Shown here piece after piece: positions 18,368 to 27,336 of a stretch of DNA of 64,000 nt. The DNA is from an uncultured Gemmiger sp. (GTDB taxonomy: Bacteria > Bacillota > Clostridia > Oscillospirales > Ruminococcaceae): positions 1 to 64,000 of the forward strand of contig CALXAH010000014.1 of NCBI GenBank assembly GCA_944386225.1. Reading direction: 5' to 3'. The first letter of the stretch is position 1; the number at the start of each line of letters is the position of its first letter. The notes under the pieces were generated by a model, which ran no database searches, was not told the origin of the DNA, and worked only from the letters and a program-made list of their open reading frames with translations. The translations under genes were made by a program, and so were the position numbers.

Positions 18368-18677
18368 ACTGCCTTCCCCTTTCTGTTGAATTTTTGTATC
18401 GGAATGCAAACCGCGCGCTGCGGGCAAGCTTGCGGGACCCGCAGCGGCTTTTTGTTTGCTCTCTGCCCTTAATACGAAGCTATGCGGCACTTTATTTCAA
18501 TTCGATTACAAATTCTGCAAATTTTTTCTTGATTTTTTGATTTGCTTTGTTTTTCCTTCTGTGAGTACCAGTATACTGCAGTTTTTCCGGCCAAATCTTC
18601 AACGTTCTGTTTCAAAATCGTAAACTGTGCAGGGCGGTGTTTTCTATCCTATGCGGCTTGCCCGGGAAATGTTCCCC
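18368..18677. other. Non-coding AT-rich spacer of about 310 bp
   Basis: This stretch between the 51-aa ORF and the sigma-factor gene is much more AT-rich than its surroundings. It holds a short GC hairpin near 18427-18446 followed by a T-run on the plus strand, and a CAGTATACTG palindrome at 18570-18579. I found no convincing promoter pair and no gene. Confidence 0.4.
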
Positions 18678-19208
18678 TTACGGCTCCGGTTCCGTCCCGC
18701 CATCTTCCAGGCGGCGGCGCAGTTTCTGCAGACCGCGCTGGCCGCGTTTTTTCACCGTTTCATAGGGCAGCTGCAGGCTCCGGGCAATTTCGGTATAGTG
18801 CATTCCCTTCCAGTACCGCATGCGCAGAATACGGATATCATCCGGATCCAGCGTTTCCAGCGCCCGCACAAAATCGGTGCTGCGCACCCGGATGCTCCTC
18901 TCCTGAAACAGCTCTGCCGCCGCTTGGCAAGCCCGTTCCCAGCGGCAATTCTGACGAAATTTATCCAGCGCTTTTCTGTCCGCGATAGCGGCCAGGTAAC
19001 TTTTCAGACTGCCGGAGTCAGGGTCAAACCGCTCCCACCGCAGGCAGAAATCCCCCAGTGCCGCCAGCACGCACTCCCGGATATCCTCCGGGTCATCCAG
19101 ACGGCGGGCGCAAATGCCCCACAGCATATGCTGATATTGTTCGATCACGGCCGCACAGCCGGCTTCCCGGTCCGCGCCCAAAATCCGCAGAATCTCCTTC
19201 TCTTCCAT
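18678..19208 (-). CDS. Sigma-70 family (ECF-type) RNA polymerase sigma factor
   Basis: A 176-aa protein. Region 2 lies about 20-90 (HMLWGICARRLDDPEDIRE) and region 4 about 110-165 with DDIRILRMRYWKGMHYTEIA and the HTH LQLPYETVKKRGQRGLQKLR. It redirects RNA polymerase to an alternative promoter set. No anti-sigma gene is adjacent, unlike most ECF sigma factors. The start has GAAAGGGG at a slightly long spacing. Target promoters are unknown. Confidence 0.88.
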   Translation of the reverse strand: MEEKEILRILGADREAGCAAVIEQYQHMLWGICARRLDDPEDIRECVLAALGDFCLRWERFDPDSGSLKSYLAAIADRKALDKFRQNCRWERACQAAAELFQERSIRVRSTDFVRALETLDPDDIRILRMRYWKGMHYTEIARSLQLPYETVKKRGQRGLQKLRRRLEDGGTEPEP

Positions 19209-19323
19209 CTACGCGTGCCCCTTTCTTCAAATGATTTCGCCGTTTTTCGGCAGAAAGGGACAACGCTGTTCTATTTTTTACAAACAGCCGGATAAACGAT
19301 TGTTTTGGATAGGTTTCCCATAC

Positions 19324-19360
19324 AAAAACCGGGAGAGGACTTTCATCCTCTCCCGGCTTT
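19324..19360 (-). terminator. Terminator of the YbjN-like gene
   Basis: CCGGGAGAGGA/TCCTCTCCCGG stem with a short loop and TTTTT on the minus strand, 15 bp past the stop. Confidence 0.85.
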
Positions 19361-19372
19361 CTTTTGCACAGC

Positions 19373-19864
19373 TCATTTCTCGGCCAAATGGATCGCATCT
19401 TCCGCATCGCTGAAGCCCATATTGACCGCCAGCAGGCCATCGCCATACTTGTTGAACATCCCCACGGGAATCGCCCACAGATCATCCACCGCGTCGTCGC
19501 CGGGCAGATCGTCCCGCACATTGATGCTCACCTTATAGCGGATCTCGCCGTCCCGGTGATCCAGTTCAAAATTGCCCACCGTCAGGCCGTAGTTGGCCCG
19601 GGTCAGGTACTCACAGACCTGCGCCATGCTGCTCTTGTCGGCACTGATGGCGATGTTGCCGTAGGCCAGCAGGGCCCGGCAGTAGTTCTCTTCGCCGCTG
19701 ATGGGGCGCACATAAACCACGATATCACAGGATTTAAGCTTGGTGCGGTTCAGATTGAACCCCATCGTAAACTTGTTCTTGTCCGCATCAAAGCGATAGT
19801 TGTAGCCTTTTCGGTCCAGAACATTTCTCACGCAGGCGATTGCCTGCCGCATGGTAGTTGCCAT
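19373..19864 (-). CDS. YbjN domain-containing protein
   Basis: A 163-aa protein with the YbjN fold pattern: an N-terminal helix (AIACVRNVLDRKGYNYRF), alternating strands (DIVVYVRPIS, LLAYGNIAIS), a helix SMAQVCEYLTRANYGLTVGNFELD, then strands and a final helix. YbjN proteins resemble type III secretion chaperones in fold, and their role in Firmicutes is not known. The start follows AAAGGAGG. It is monocistronic, with its own leader hairpin and terminator. Confidence 0.75.
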   Translation of the reverse strand: MATTMRQAIACVRNVLDRKGYNYRFDADKNKFTMGFNLNRTKLKSCDIVVYVRPISGEENYCRALLAYGNIAISADKSSMAQVCEYLTRANYGLTVGNFELDHRDGEIRYKVSINVRDDLPGDDAVDDLWAIPVGMFNKYGDGLLAVNMGFSDAEDAIHLAEK

Positions 19865-19886
19865 TGGGTATTGCCTCCTTTTTCTT

Positions 19887-19905
19887 GGAACCGCAGCGCG
19901 GTTCC
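19887..19905 (-). promoter_or_regulatory. Leader hairpin ahead of the YbjN-like gene
   Basis: GGAACCGC-AGC-GCGGTTCC is a perfect 8-bp stem with a 3-nt loop, placed between a candidate -10 (TATAGT on the minus strand near 19912-19917) and the ribosome site. It has no T-run after it, so it is probably an RNA stability or regulatory stem rather than a terminator. Confidence 0.45.
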
Positions 19906-19944
19906 GCCTTTACTATAGAGTTCGCCCGCAAAAGCAAAAAAGGG

Positions 19945-19983
19945 ACAAAAAAATCCCCGTTCCGCAAAAAAACGGAACGGGGA
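19945..19983 (-). terminator. Terminator of the hprK...pfkA operon
   Basis: CCCCGTTCCG pairs with CGGAACGGGG, loop of seven A/T bases, then TTTTTTT on the minus strand, 15 bp past pfkA. Confidence 0.9.
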
Positions 19984-19998
19984 CGAATCGGCTGATTC

Positions 19999-20973
19999 TC
20001 AGATGGAGATGGTGTTGGACACGTCCAGCAGGAAGGTGTCGATGGTCTTGTGCATGGACAGGGCCACGTTGATGTCAAAATCGACGATCTTGTCGGCAGA
20101 GACAGCCACAACGCGGTTGTAGATGCCGCGCTCCAGCAGGGCCACGGCATGGTAGCCCATGGTGGAAGCGGTGACACGGTCCCGCAGGGTGGGAGAACCG
20201 CCGCGCTGCACGTGGCCCAGAACGGTGGCGCGGGAGTCGATGCCGGTGGCAGCCTGGATCTCATTGGCGATATCCTGGGCATGGCCCACGCCCTCGGCCA
20301 CGATCACGATAAAGTGCTTCTTGCCGGTCTTCTGGGTAAACTTCATCCGGCTCAGGATGTCCCGCTCCAGATCATAGGGACGCTCCGGAATCAGGGTAGC
20401 CACAGCGCCGCAGGCAATGCCCACGTTCAGCGCGATGTAGCCGGCGTTGCGGCCCATGACCTCCACAACGCTGCAGCGGTCATGGCTCTGGGTGGTGTCG
20501 CGCAGCTTGTCAACCATCTCCACCGCGGTGTTCATAGCGGTGTCGTAGCCGATGGTGTACTCGCTGCAGGCGATGTCGTTGTCGATGGTACCGGGGATGC
20601 CGATGCAGGGAATACCCAGCGCGGCCAGATCCTTGGCGCCGCGGAAAGAACCGTCGCCGCCGATTACAACCAGCGCGTCGATACCCAGTTCACGGCAGCG
20701 GTCGGCCGCCTTCTGCTGGCCTTCCTTGGTCTTGAACTCCAGGCAACGGGCGGTATACAGAATCGTGCCGCCGCGGTGGATGATCTCGGATACACTGCGC
20801 AGGTCCATCTCCCGCACTTCGCCGTTGAGCAAGCCGTTATAGCCGCGCTCGATACCGATCATGCGGAAGCCCTTGCTCAGGCCGGTACGAACCACGGCGC
20901 GTACGGCAGCATTCATGCCAGGCGCGTCGCCGCCGCTGGTCAGTACACCGATTGTCTTGATTTCCTTCAACAT
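19999..20973 (-). CDS. pfkA: ATP-dependent 6-phosphofructokinase
   Basis: A 324-aa PfkA of normal bacterial length. TSGGDAPGMN at residues 12-21, GGDGS at 105-109 (Gly form, typical of ATP rather than PPi use) and GTIDND at 128-133 with the catalytic Asp. It converts fructose-6-phosphate to fructose-1,6-bisphosphate. RBS GGGAGG. It follows dnaE by 49 bp, the same order as in several Firmicutes, and ends the operon. Placement with hprK and glk groups glycolytic control genes. Confidence 0.97.
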   Translation of the reverse strand: MLKEIKTIGVLTSGGDAPGMNAAVRAVVRTGLSKGFRMIGIERGYNGLLNGEVREMDLRSVSEIIHRGGTILYTARCLEFKTKEGQQKAADRCRELGIDALVVIGGDGSFRGAKDLAALGIPCIGIPGTIDNDIACSEYTIGYDTAMNTAVEMVDKLRDTTQSHDRCSVVEVMGRNAGYIALNVGIACGAVATLIPERPYDLERDILSRMKFTQKTGKKHFIVIVAEGVGHAQDIANEIQAATGIDSRATVLGHVQRGGSPTLRDRVTASTMGYHAVALLERGIYNRVVAVSADKIVDFDINVALSMHKTIDTFLLDVSNTISI

Positions 20974-21022
20974 AACTGCTGCCTCCCAAATACTCTTTCT
21001 GCCTTTGTGTTTTGGTTTGATC

Positions 21023-24000
21023 TCACTTTTTCTGCGTACGAGCGGCCTGCACCGCTACGTTTCCCTGACCAAGGATCCTTTCCAGCTCCTTGCGGAGCAG
21101 CGGGTGATCCTGTGCCCACATGGTACGGGGTGCCAGTGTAAGCTGCCGAACGTCGGCAAAATACATATACACCTGCGTCCCGCCGTCAAAGATGCTGAGC
21201 AGGTTCTGTACCTTGCGCATCTGCGGGCAATCCCGCGAGGGAAGCTTCAGGTACAGGGCCATCGGCACTTCGCTCTGACGTGGCCGTGCCGCACCGGCGG
21301 GCTGATACTCCTCAATGGGCACGATCTGCTCCACAATCAGTTTAGCGGCCTCGTCTTCCTTGACCGAAACGCGGCCGGTGACCACCACCACGCTGTTATC
21401 CACCAATGCCGGGCGGCATTCCGCCAGCACACGGGGGAACAGCAGCAGTTCCATACTGCCGGTCAGGTCTTCCACGGTAGTGAAAGCCATCATGGTGTTG
21501 GAACGGGTGGTCATCATGCGGGTTTTGACCACGGCGCAGACAATCCTCACTACTTTAGAATCATAATCTTTTGCCTGCTCGCCTGTCAATTCATTTATCT
21601 TGCAGCCTGATATATTTTTGATGTTTTCCCGGTATGCATCCAGCGGATGGCCGGACAGATACAGGCCGCTGACCTCCCTCTCCATCTGGAGAAGCTCGGT
21701 TTTGGGGTATTCCGGCGCGTCCTGCATGACGTAATCCTGCACGCTTTCCTGTCCGCCGGACAACTGGGAAAACAGGTCCAGCTGCCCCTCCAGATTGCGG
21801 CGCCGGTCGCCTTCCACGCTTTTCAGGATCCCTTCCAGGTTCTGGTTCAGCGCCCGGCGGGACCAGCCGAAGCTGTCGAACGCGCCGCTTTTGATCAGGC
21901 ACTCCACCGCCCGTCGGTTCAGCTCGCTGCCCTGCATCCGCTCGCAGAAATCATACAGGGAGCGGAACGGCTTTTCCTTACGCTGGCGTACCACGTTGGC
22001 AATCAGGTTGCGGCCCACGTTCTTGACCGCGTTCAGCCCGAAGCGGATATTCGCCCCGTCTACCGTGAAGCCGCCCTGGCTGATGTTGATGTCCGGCGGC
22101 AGCACCCGGATGCCCAGGCGCTGGCACTCGCCGGAATACTCGATCACCTTATCGGTGTTGTCCAGCACGCTGGTCATAAGCGCGGCCATGAACTGCCCGG
22201 GATAATGGCACTTGAGATAGGCGGTCTGGTACGCCACATAGGCGTAGGCGGCCGCGTGGGATTTATTGAACGCATAGGAGGCGAAGCTGGACATATCGTC
22301 AAAAATGTCGTTCGCCACCTGGGCCGGGATACCGTTGGCCACACAGCCCTTGCATTCGTGGCCCGGCTCGGTATTGCCGAATACGAAGTGCTGGCGCTCC
22401 TTCTCCATGACGTCGTGCTTTTTCTTGCTCATGGCGCGGCGCACCAGGTCGGCCTGGCCGTAGGAGAAGCCCGCCAGCTCCCGGCAGATCTGCATGACCT
22501 GTTCCTGGTAGACGATACAGCCGTTGGTCACATCCAGGATATGGGCCAGCTGCGGGGTCTTGTACCGGATCTTGTCCGGGTCATGCCGGTTGCGCAGGTA
22601 AGTTGGGATGGAGTCCATGGGGCCGGGACGGTACAGGGAAATCAGGGCGATGACGTCCTCCAGACTGCGGGGGTGCAGCCCCATGAGCACCTGTTTCATG
22701 CCGGTGGATTCCAGCTGGAACACGCCCTCGGTTTCGCCGCGGCCCAACATGGCGTAGGTGTCCGCGTCCTCGTAAGAGATGGCATCCAGCGAAAAGGACG
22801 GCTCCATCTCCCGGATCATTTCTTCCGCGTCGTGCAGCACCGTCAGGGTACGCAGGCCCAGAAAGTCCATCTTCAGCAGGCCCAGCTCCTCAATGGTGGT
22901 CATGGTGAACTGGGTCACCGGCACCCCGTCGTTGGAGGCCAGCGGCACATACACATCGGTTGCCTCCGGGGTGATCACCACGCCGGCCGCATGGGTGGAG
23001 GCGTGCCGGGGCATACCCTCAATCTTTTCGGCGGTATCCACCAGCTCCTTGACCACCGGGTCAGCATCGTACTGGGCTTTCAGCTCCGGCGAGACGGTAA
23101 GTGCCCGGGCCAGGGTCATCTTCAGTTCCATGGGCACCAGCTTGGCAATGGCGTCCACCTTCTGATACCCGATGTCCAGCACCCGGCCCACATCCCGCAG
23201 AGCGTTGCGGGCGGCCATGGTACCGAAGGTAATGATCTGGGCCACATGGTCGCTGCCGTATTTCCGGTTTACATAGTCGATGACCTCCTGCCGGCGCTCG
23301 TAGCAGAAGTCCACGTCAAAGTCCGGCATGCTGACACGTTCCGGGTTCAGGAAGCGTTCAAACAGCAGGTTGTACCGGATGGGATCGATGTTGGTGATGC
23401 CCACGCAGTAGGCGGCCAGGCTGCCCGCGCCGGAACCGCGCCCCGGCCCTACCGGAATCCCCTGGCTTTTGGCATAGCGGATGAAATCGTAGACGATCAG
23501 GTAGTAGTTGGTGTAGCCCATGCGGCGGATCACGTCGATCTCGTAGCGCAGACGTTCTTCCAGCGCCGCGTTCACCCCATCGCCATAGCGGCGGGCCAGC
23601 CCTTCCCAGCACATCTTTTCAAAGTATTCCTGGTTGCCCATCCCGTCCGGCGATTCGTAGTAGGGCAGCTTGGTAACGCCGAACTCAAAGTCGAACTGGC
23701 ACATCTCGGCAATGCGGTTTGTGTTTTCGCAGGCCTCGGGCGCGATGGCGAACAGGTCGTACATCTCCTCGGTGCTTTTGAGATAGAATTCGTCGGTTTC
23801 GAACTCCATCTTGTCCGGATCCTTGATGGTCTTGCCGGTCTGGATACAGATCAGGATGCTCTGCATCCGGGCGTCCTCTTTGCGCAGATAGTGGGCGTCG
23901 TTGGTAGCCACCAGCGGGATGCCGGTTTCCCGGCTCAGGCGGATCAGCTGAGGCAGGATCTGCTGCTGTTCAGCCAGGCCGTGATCCTGAATTTCGATGA

Positions 24001-24517
24001 AATAGTTCCCCGGCCCAAACAGATTGTTGTAGTATTCGGCTACGCTGCGGGCCCGGTCATAATCGCCGGAAAGCAGCGACTGGGGCACCTCGCCTGCCAG
24101 ACAGGCCGACAGGCAGACCAGCCCCTCGTGGTACTGTTCCAGCAGTTCCCGGTCAATGCGGGGCTTGGAATAGAACCCCTCGATAAAGCCGGCGGAAACC
24201 ATCTTGATCAGGTTCCGATACCCCTGGGCATTCTTGCACAGCAGCACCAGATGGTGGCTGCCGTCCACCCGGCTGACCTTGTCGAACCGGGTACGGTTGG
24301 CCACGTATACCTCACAGCCGGTGATGGGTTTGATCCCCGCCTTTTTGGCCGCCTTATAGAAATCCACGCAGCCGTACATGGCCCCGTGGTCGGTGATGGC
24401 AATGGCCGTCTGACCCAGCTCCTTGACACGGTCGAACAGCCGGTCGATCCGGCAGGCGCCGTCCAGCAGGCTGTACTCGGTATGCACATGCAGATGGGTA
24501 AATTGTTTGTCGCTCAT
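21023..24517 (-). CDS. dnaE: DNA polymerase III subunit alpha DnaE
   Basis: A 1164-aa DnaE. The N-terminal PHP domain starts FTHLHVHTEYSLLDGACRID. The polymerase core has PGRGSGAGSLAAYCVGITNIDP and PDFDVDFCYERR; HhH and OB-fold domains follow, the OB region near residues 985-1070. In Firmicutes DnaE extends primers, mainly on the lagging strand, before PolC takes over; polC is also in this window. It overlaps whiA by four bases (ATGA), so translation is coupled. Confidence 0.97.
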   Translation of the reverse strand: MSDKQFTHLHVHTEYSLLDGACRIDRLFDRVKELGQTAIAITDHGAMYGCVDFYKAAKKAGIKPITGCEVYVANRTRFDKVSRVDGSHHLVLLCKNAQGYRNLIKMVSAGFIEGFYSKPRIDRELLEQYHEGLVCLSACLAGEVPQSLLSGDYDRARSVAEYYNNLFGPGNYFIEIQDHGLAEQQQILPQLIRLSRETGIPLVATNDAHYLRKEDARMQSILICIQTGKTIKDPDKMEFETDEFYLKSTEEMYDLFAIAPEACENTNRIAEMCQFDFEFGVTKLPYYESPDGMGNQEYFEKMCWEGLARRYGDGVNAALEERLRYEIDVIRRMGYTNYYLIVYDFIRYAKSQGIPVGPGRGSGAGSLAAYCVGITNIDPIRYNLLFERFLNPERVSMPDFDVDFCYERRQEVIDYVNRKYGSDHVAQIITFGTMAARNALRDVGRVLDIGYQKVDAIAKLVPMELKMTLARALTVSPELKAQYDADPVVKELVDTAEKIEGMPRHASTHAAGVVITPEATDVYVPLASNDGVPVTQFTMTTIEELGLLKMDFLGLRTLTVLHDAEEMIREMEPSFSLDAISYEDADTYAMLGRGETEGVFQLESTGMKQVLMGLHPRSLEDVIALISLYRPGPMDSIPTYLRNRHDPDKIRYKTPQLAHILDVTNGCIVYQEQVMQICRELAGFSYGQADLVRRAMSKKKHDVMEKERQHFVFGNTEPGHECKGCVANGIPAQVANDIFDDMSSFASYAFNKSHAAAYAYVAYQTAYLKCHYPGQFMAALMTSVLDNTDKVIEYSGECQRLGIRVLPPDINISQGGFTVDGANIRFGLNAVKNVGRNLIANVVRQRKEKPFRSLYDFCERMQGSELNRRAVECLIKSGAFDSFGWSRRALNQNLEGILKSVEGDRRRNLEGQLDLFSQLSGGQESVQDYVMQDAPEYPKTELLQMEREVSGLYLSGHPLDAYRENIKNISGCKINELTGEQAKDYDSKVVRIVCAVVKTRMMTTRSNTMMAFTTVEDLTGSMELLLFPRVLAECRPALVDNSVVVVTGRVSVKEDEAAKLIVEQIVPIEEYQPAGAARPRQSEVPMALYLKLPSRDCPQMRKVQNLLSIFDGGTQVYMYFADVRQLTLAPRTMWAQDHPLLRKELERILGQGNVAVQAARTQKK

Positions 24518-25428
24518 GGTTTTTGCTTCTCCTGCAGCTGGGCGGCGATGCTCTCCAGTTTTTTGAACCGGTGAGACAGGCCGGATTTGCTGATGGGCGG
24601 ATCAAACCGGGCAGCCAGCGCCGCCAGCGGCAGATCCGGGTATTGCCGGCGCATAGCCGCCGCCTGCCGCAGCGCATCGGGCAGTGCGTCCAGCGCGTCG
24701 TTTTCCTCCAGGAACGCGATGGCCCGCAGCGCCTGCACATTGGCGGTGGCGGTCTTGTCCATATTGGCGGTATCGCAGTTGTTGAGCCGGTTGGTCTTGT
24801 TGCGCAGCTCCTTGTATACCTTGCGGTTCATCATCTCCATCGCGCCGCCGGTGGCCCCCATAAAGGTGAGGATATCCTCGATGGGTTCGCTGGCTTTCAG
24901 ATAAACCACATTCATGCCTTTGCGGCGGGTGCGGTGGGGGCGGAACTCATGCTCCGCCAGCAGGGCCTCAAAGTCCTTCGCCAGGTTGAGACGGCCGGTC
25001 ATGAACTCCAGATGATACTCCTTCTGGGGATCGGTGACGGTGCCGCAGCACAGAAACGCCGCCCCCACATAGGCGCTGGCGCACTGGGGACAGCGGAACA
25101 GCCGGGGATTGATCCGCAGGCTGGCCTCCTGACCGGTATGGCCCAGCATCTGCAGCAGATGAGCGACCTGCGAGGGTTCCTTTACGGCAAATTCCCAGAT
25201 GCTGCCGCTGGGGCGGTTCTTTTCCACCAGCTCCCCCTGAATCCCGTTCAGAGCGAACATCCGGCGGGCCAATTGGGCCACCGGGAGGGACTCGGTTTGC
25301 AGCACCGTACCGTTCTGGTCAAAATAGCGGCCGAAGCAGGCAAATCCGTAGCAGGCCGCAAGGCTGCAGCAGGGCCGCGTGATCTTGCGGGCCGCAATTT
25401 CCTGTTTAACATCCTGGGAAAAACTCAA
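24514..25428 (-). CDS. whiA: DNA-binding protein WhiA
   Basis: A 304-aa protein with the WhiA layout: a LAGLIDADG-like N-terminal domain (SFSQDVKQEIA, CCSLAACYGFACFGRYF) and a C-terminal HTH (about 225-300, LPLAALAARFDPPISKSGLSHRFKKLE). In Firmicutes it affects cell division and nucleoid behaviour; in Actinobacteria it controls sporulation. The start is TTG at 25426-25428 with AAAAGGAG upstream. Its usual partner yvcK is missing between it and rapZ. Confidence 0.95.
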   Translation of the reverse strand: MSFSQDVKQEIAARKITRPCCSLAACYGFACFGRYFDQNGTVLQTESLPVAQLARRMFALNGIQGELVEKNRPSGSIWEFAVKEPSQVAHLLQMLGHTGQEASLRINPRLFRCPQCASAYVGAAFLCCGTVTDPQKEYHLEFMTGRLNLAKDFEALLAEHEFRPHRTRRKGMNVVYLKASEPIEDILTFMGATGGAMEMMNRKVYKELRNKTNRLNNCDTANMDKTATANVQALRAIAFLEENDALDALPDALRQAAAMRRQYPDLPLAALAARFDPPISKSGLSHRFKKLESIAAQLQEKQKP

Positions 25429-25452
25429 GGCGTGAAATCTCCTTTTAAGCAG

Positions 25453-25489
25453 CGCCGCCCGACACCCTGCCCGGGCATCGCGCGGCGCC
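25453..25489 (-). promoter_or_regulatory. Hairpin between rapZ and whiA
   Basis: GCGCCGC and GCGGCGC close a GC-rich stem in the 84-bp gap between rapZ and whiA. It lacks a T-run, so it is more likely an RNA-processing or attenuating stem than a full terminator. Confidence 0.35.
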
Positions 25490-25512
25490 TGATACTTCTG
25501 GTAAAAGCCGGT

Positions 25513-26376
25513 TCAGCTGGTGCGGTTTGCGTCCCGGTGCTGTACAACCGGGGCATAGCCCAGCTTTTCGCAATAGTCCGCCAGCAGGCGGGCAAAGGTG
25601 ATAGACCGGTGTTTGCCGCCGGTGCAGCCGATGGCAATGGTGAGCTGGCTTTTGCCTTCCTTCACATAAAGAGGCAGAGTCAGCGCCAGCAGTTCCTGCA
25701 GCTTGGCCAGCAGCTGCTGAGATGCCTCGCTGGCCATCACGTAATCCACGACTTCCTGATCCAGGCCGGTCTTTTCTTTCAGTTCAGGCACATAGTACGG
25801 GTTGGGCAGGCAGCGCACATCCCAGATAATATCCGCTTCTTTGGGCGAACCGTACTTGAACCCGAAGGACAGCACGGTCAGCGCCATAGAGTGCTGCCGG
25901 TTGTTCAGGAACAGCGCACAGATGCGCTGCTTGTTCTGCGCCGGGGAGAGAAGCGAGGTATCCAGGATATAGTTGGCCCGCTCATACAGCGGACGGAGGA
26001 TCTGCCGTTCCCGGGAAAGTGCCTCGGTGGTGGACAGCCCCTCGCTGATGCTCATGGGATGGCGGCGGCGGGTTTCCTTATAGCGGCGCTGGAGCACCTC
26101 GTCCGATGCATCCAGAAACAGCAGCTGAAACTCGGCCTGCTGGCGGTCCAGTTCGCTGAGCGCCTGAACCAGTTCCCGGCTGGAGCGGGCACTGCGCACA
26201 TCCAGACCAACGGCCACCTTCTGCAGCATGCTCTCGCTCTGATGGGCAAAATCCACCAGACGGGACAAAAGCCCTGCCGGAATATTGTCAATACAGAAAT
26301 AGCCGATATCCTCCAGCGCGTGCATCGCCAACGACTTGCCCGCGCCGGAAAGCCCGGTCACGATCAGCAGTTCCAC
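25513..26376 (-). CDS. rapZ: RNase adapter / nucleotide-binding protein RapZ (YvcJ)
   Basis: A 287-aa protein of normal RapZ length. Walker A GLSGAGKS is at residues 8-15, and the C-terminal domain has FGFKYGSP, DVRCLPNPYY and GCTGGKHRS, all family signatures. In E. coli RapZ guides RNase E to a small RNA; in Bacillus YvcJ is a nucleotide-binding protein linked to competence. GTG at 26374-26376 is taken as start because family homology begins there and GGGAGGAAG precedes it. Confidence 0.93.
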   Translation of the reverse strand: MELLIVTGLSGAGKSLAMHALEDIGYFCIDNIPAGLLSRLVDFAHQSESMLQKVAVGLDVRSARSSRELVQALSELDRQQAEFQLLFLDASDEVLQRRYKETRRRHPMSISEGLSTTEALSRERQILRPLYERANYILDTSLLSPAQNKQRICALFLNNRQHSMALTVLSFGFKYGSPKEADIIWDVRCLPNPYYVPELKEKTGLDQEVVDYVMASEASQQLLAKLQELLALTLPLYVKEGKSQLTIAIGCTGGKHRSITFARLLADYCEKLGYAPVVQHRDANRTS

Positions 26377-26408
26377 TTCCTTCTTCCTCCCCTGCGCCGG
26401 GCTGCTGC

Positions 26409-27326
26409 TCAGCGCACTACCCGGATCTCCTTTTCCAGGACAAATCCGGTCTTTTCCTTTACAATGCGGCAGACCTCGTCGGTCAGCCGCAGCACATCCC
26501 GGCAGGTAGCCTGCCCCAGATTCACCACAAATCCGCAGTGCTTTTCGCTGATGGCGGCGTCCCCGATCCGAAAGCCCCGCAGGCCGCACTGGTCGATCAG
26601 CGCCCCGGCAAACGCGCCCGCCGGACGCTTGAAGGTACTGCCCGCGCTGGGCAGCTCCAGCGGCTGTTTGGATTTACGGCGGGACATGTAATCCTCCATG
26701 GCGGCGCCGATCTCCTGCACGCTGCCGGCACGCAGGCCGAACCGGGCGCTGAGCACGCACCAGGGCCGGGATTCAAAGATGCTGGTACGGTAGCCCAGGG
26801 CCAGCTGCTCAGCGGGCAGTTCCCGTACCTGGCCTTCTTCGTCCAGGAAACGCACCGAGACCAGTACATCCCGCATTTCACCGCCGTAGGCGCCCGCGTT
26901 CATATACACCGCGCCGCCCACTGTGCCGGGAATGCCATAGGCAAACTCCAGCCCGGCCAGCCCGGCATCCCGGGCGACCGTGCAGACCCGCGTCAGCAGC
27001 GCGCCCGCGCCCGCCGTAAGGAACTCATCCTCCGTGCAGACGCTGTTCAGCGCCCGCGAGGTGCGGATCACCGCGCCGTCAAAGCCCTCGTCCGCAAACA
27101 GCACATTGGAGCCATTGCCCAGCAGGTAATACCGCACCCCCAGCCGGTGCGCCTCGCTTACCAGGGCAAGCAGGCCGGCTTCATTCTCCGGCTCGCACAA
27201 AAGGCCGGCCGGACCGCCAATACGGAAGGTTGTATAGCCTGCCAGCGGCACGCCGGGCCGGGCGGAAATGCCCTGCGCCGCGGCAAACTGCTGCAAAGCG
27301 GAAAGAGACTGCTCAGAATCGGTCAC
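26409..27326 (-). CDS. murB: UDP-N-acetylenolpyruvoylglucosamine reductase MurB
   Basis: A 305-aa FAD enzyme. NTTFR-type motif appears as GYTTFRIGGPA; YLLGNGSNVL binds FAD; GIPGTVGGAVYMNAGAYG and the catalytic serine in AGSTFKRP are present. It reduces UDP-GlcNAc-enolpyruvate to UDP-MurNAc in peptidoglycan synthesis. I chose the GTG at 27324-27326, 10 bp after the glk stop, over a longer form that would overlap glk by 44 bp. Position with rapZ and whiA is conserved in Firmicutes. Confidence 0.95.
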   Translation of the reverse strand: MTDSEQSLSALQQFAAAQGISARPGVPLAGYTTFRIGGPAGLLCEPENEAGLLALVSEAHRLGVRYYLLGNGSNVLFADEGFDGAVIRTSRALNSVCTEDEFLTAGAGALLTRVCTVARDAGLAGLEFAYGIPGTVGGAVYMNAGAYGGEMRDVLVSVRFLDEEGQVRELPAEQLALGYRTSIFESRPWCVLSARFGLRAGSVQEIGAAMEDYMSRRKSKQPLELPSAGSTFKRPAGAFAGALIDQCGLRGFRIGDAAISEKHCGFVVNLGQATCRDVLRLTDEVCRIVKEKTGFVLEKEIRVVR

Positions 27327-27336
27327 AAAAGGGGCC

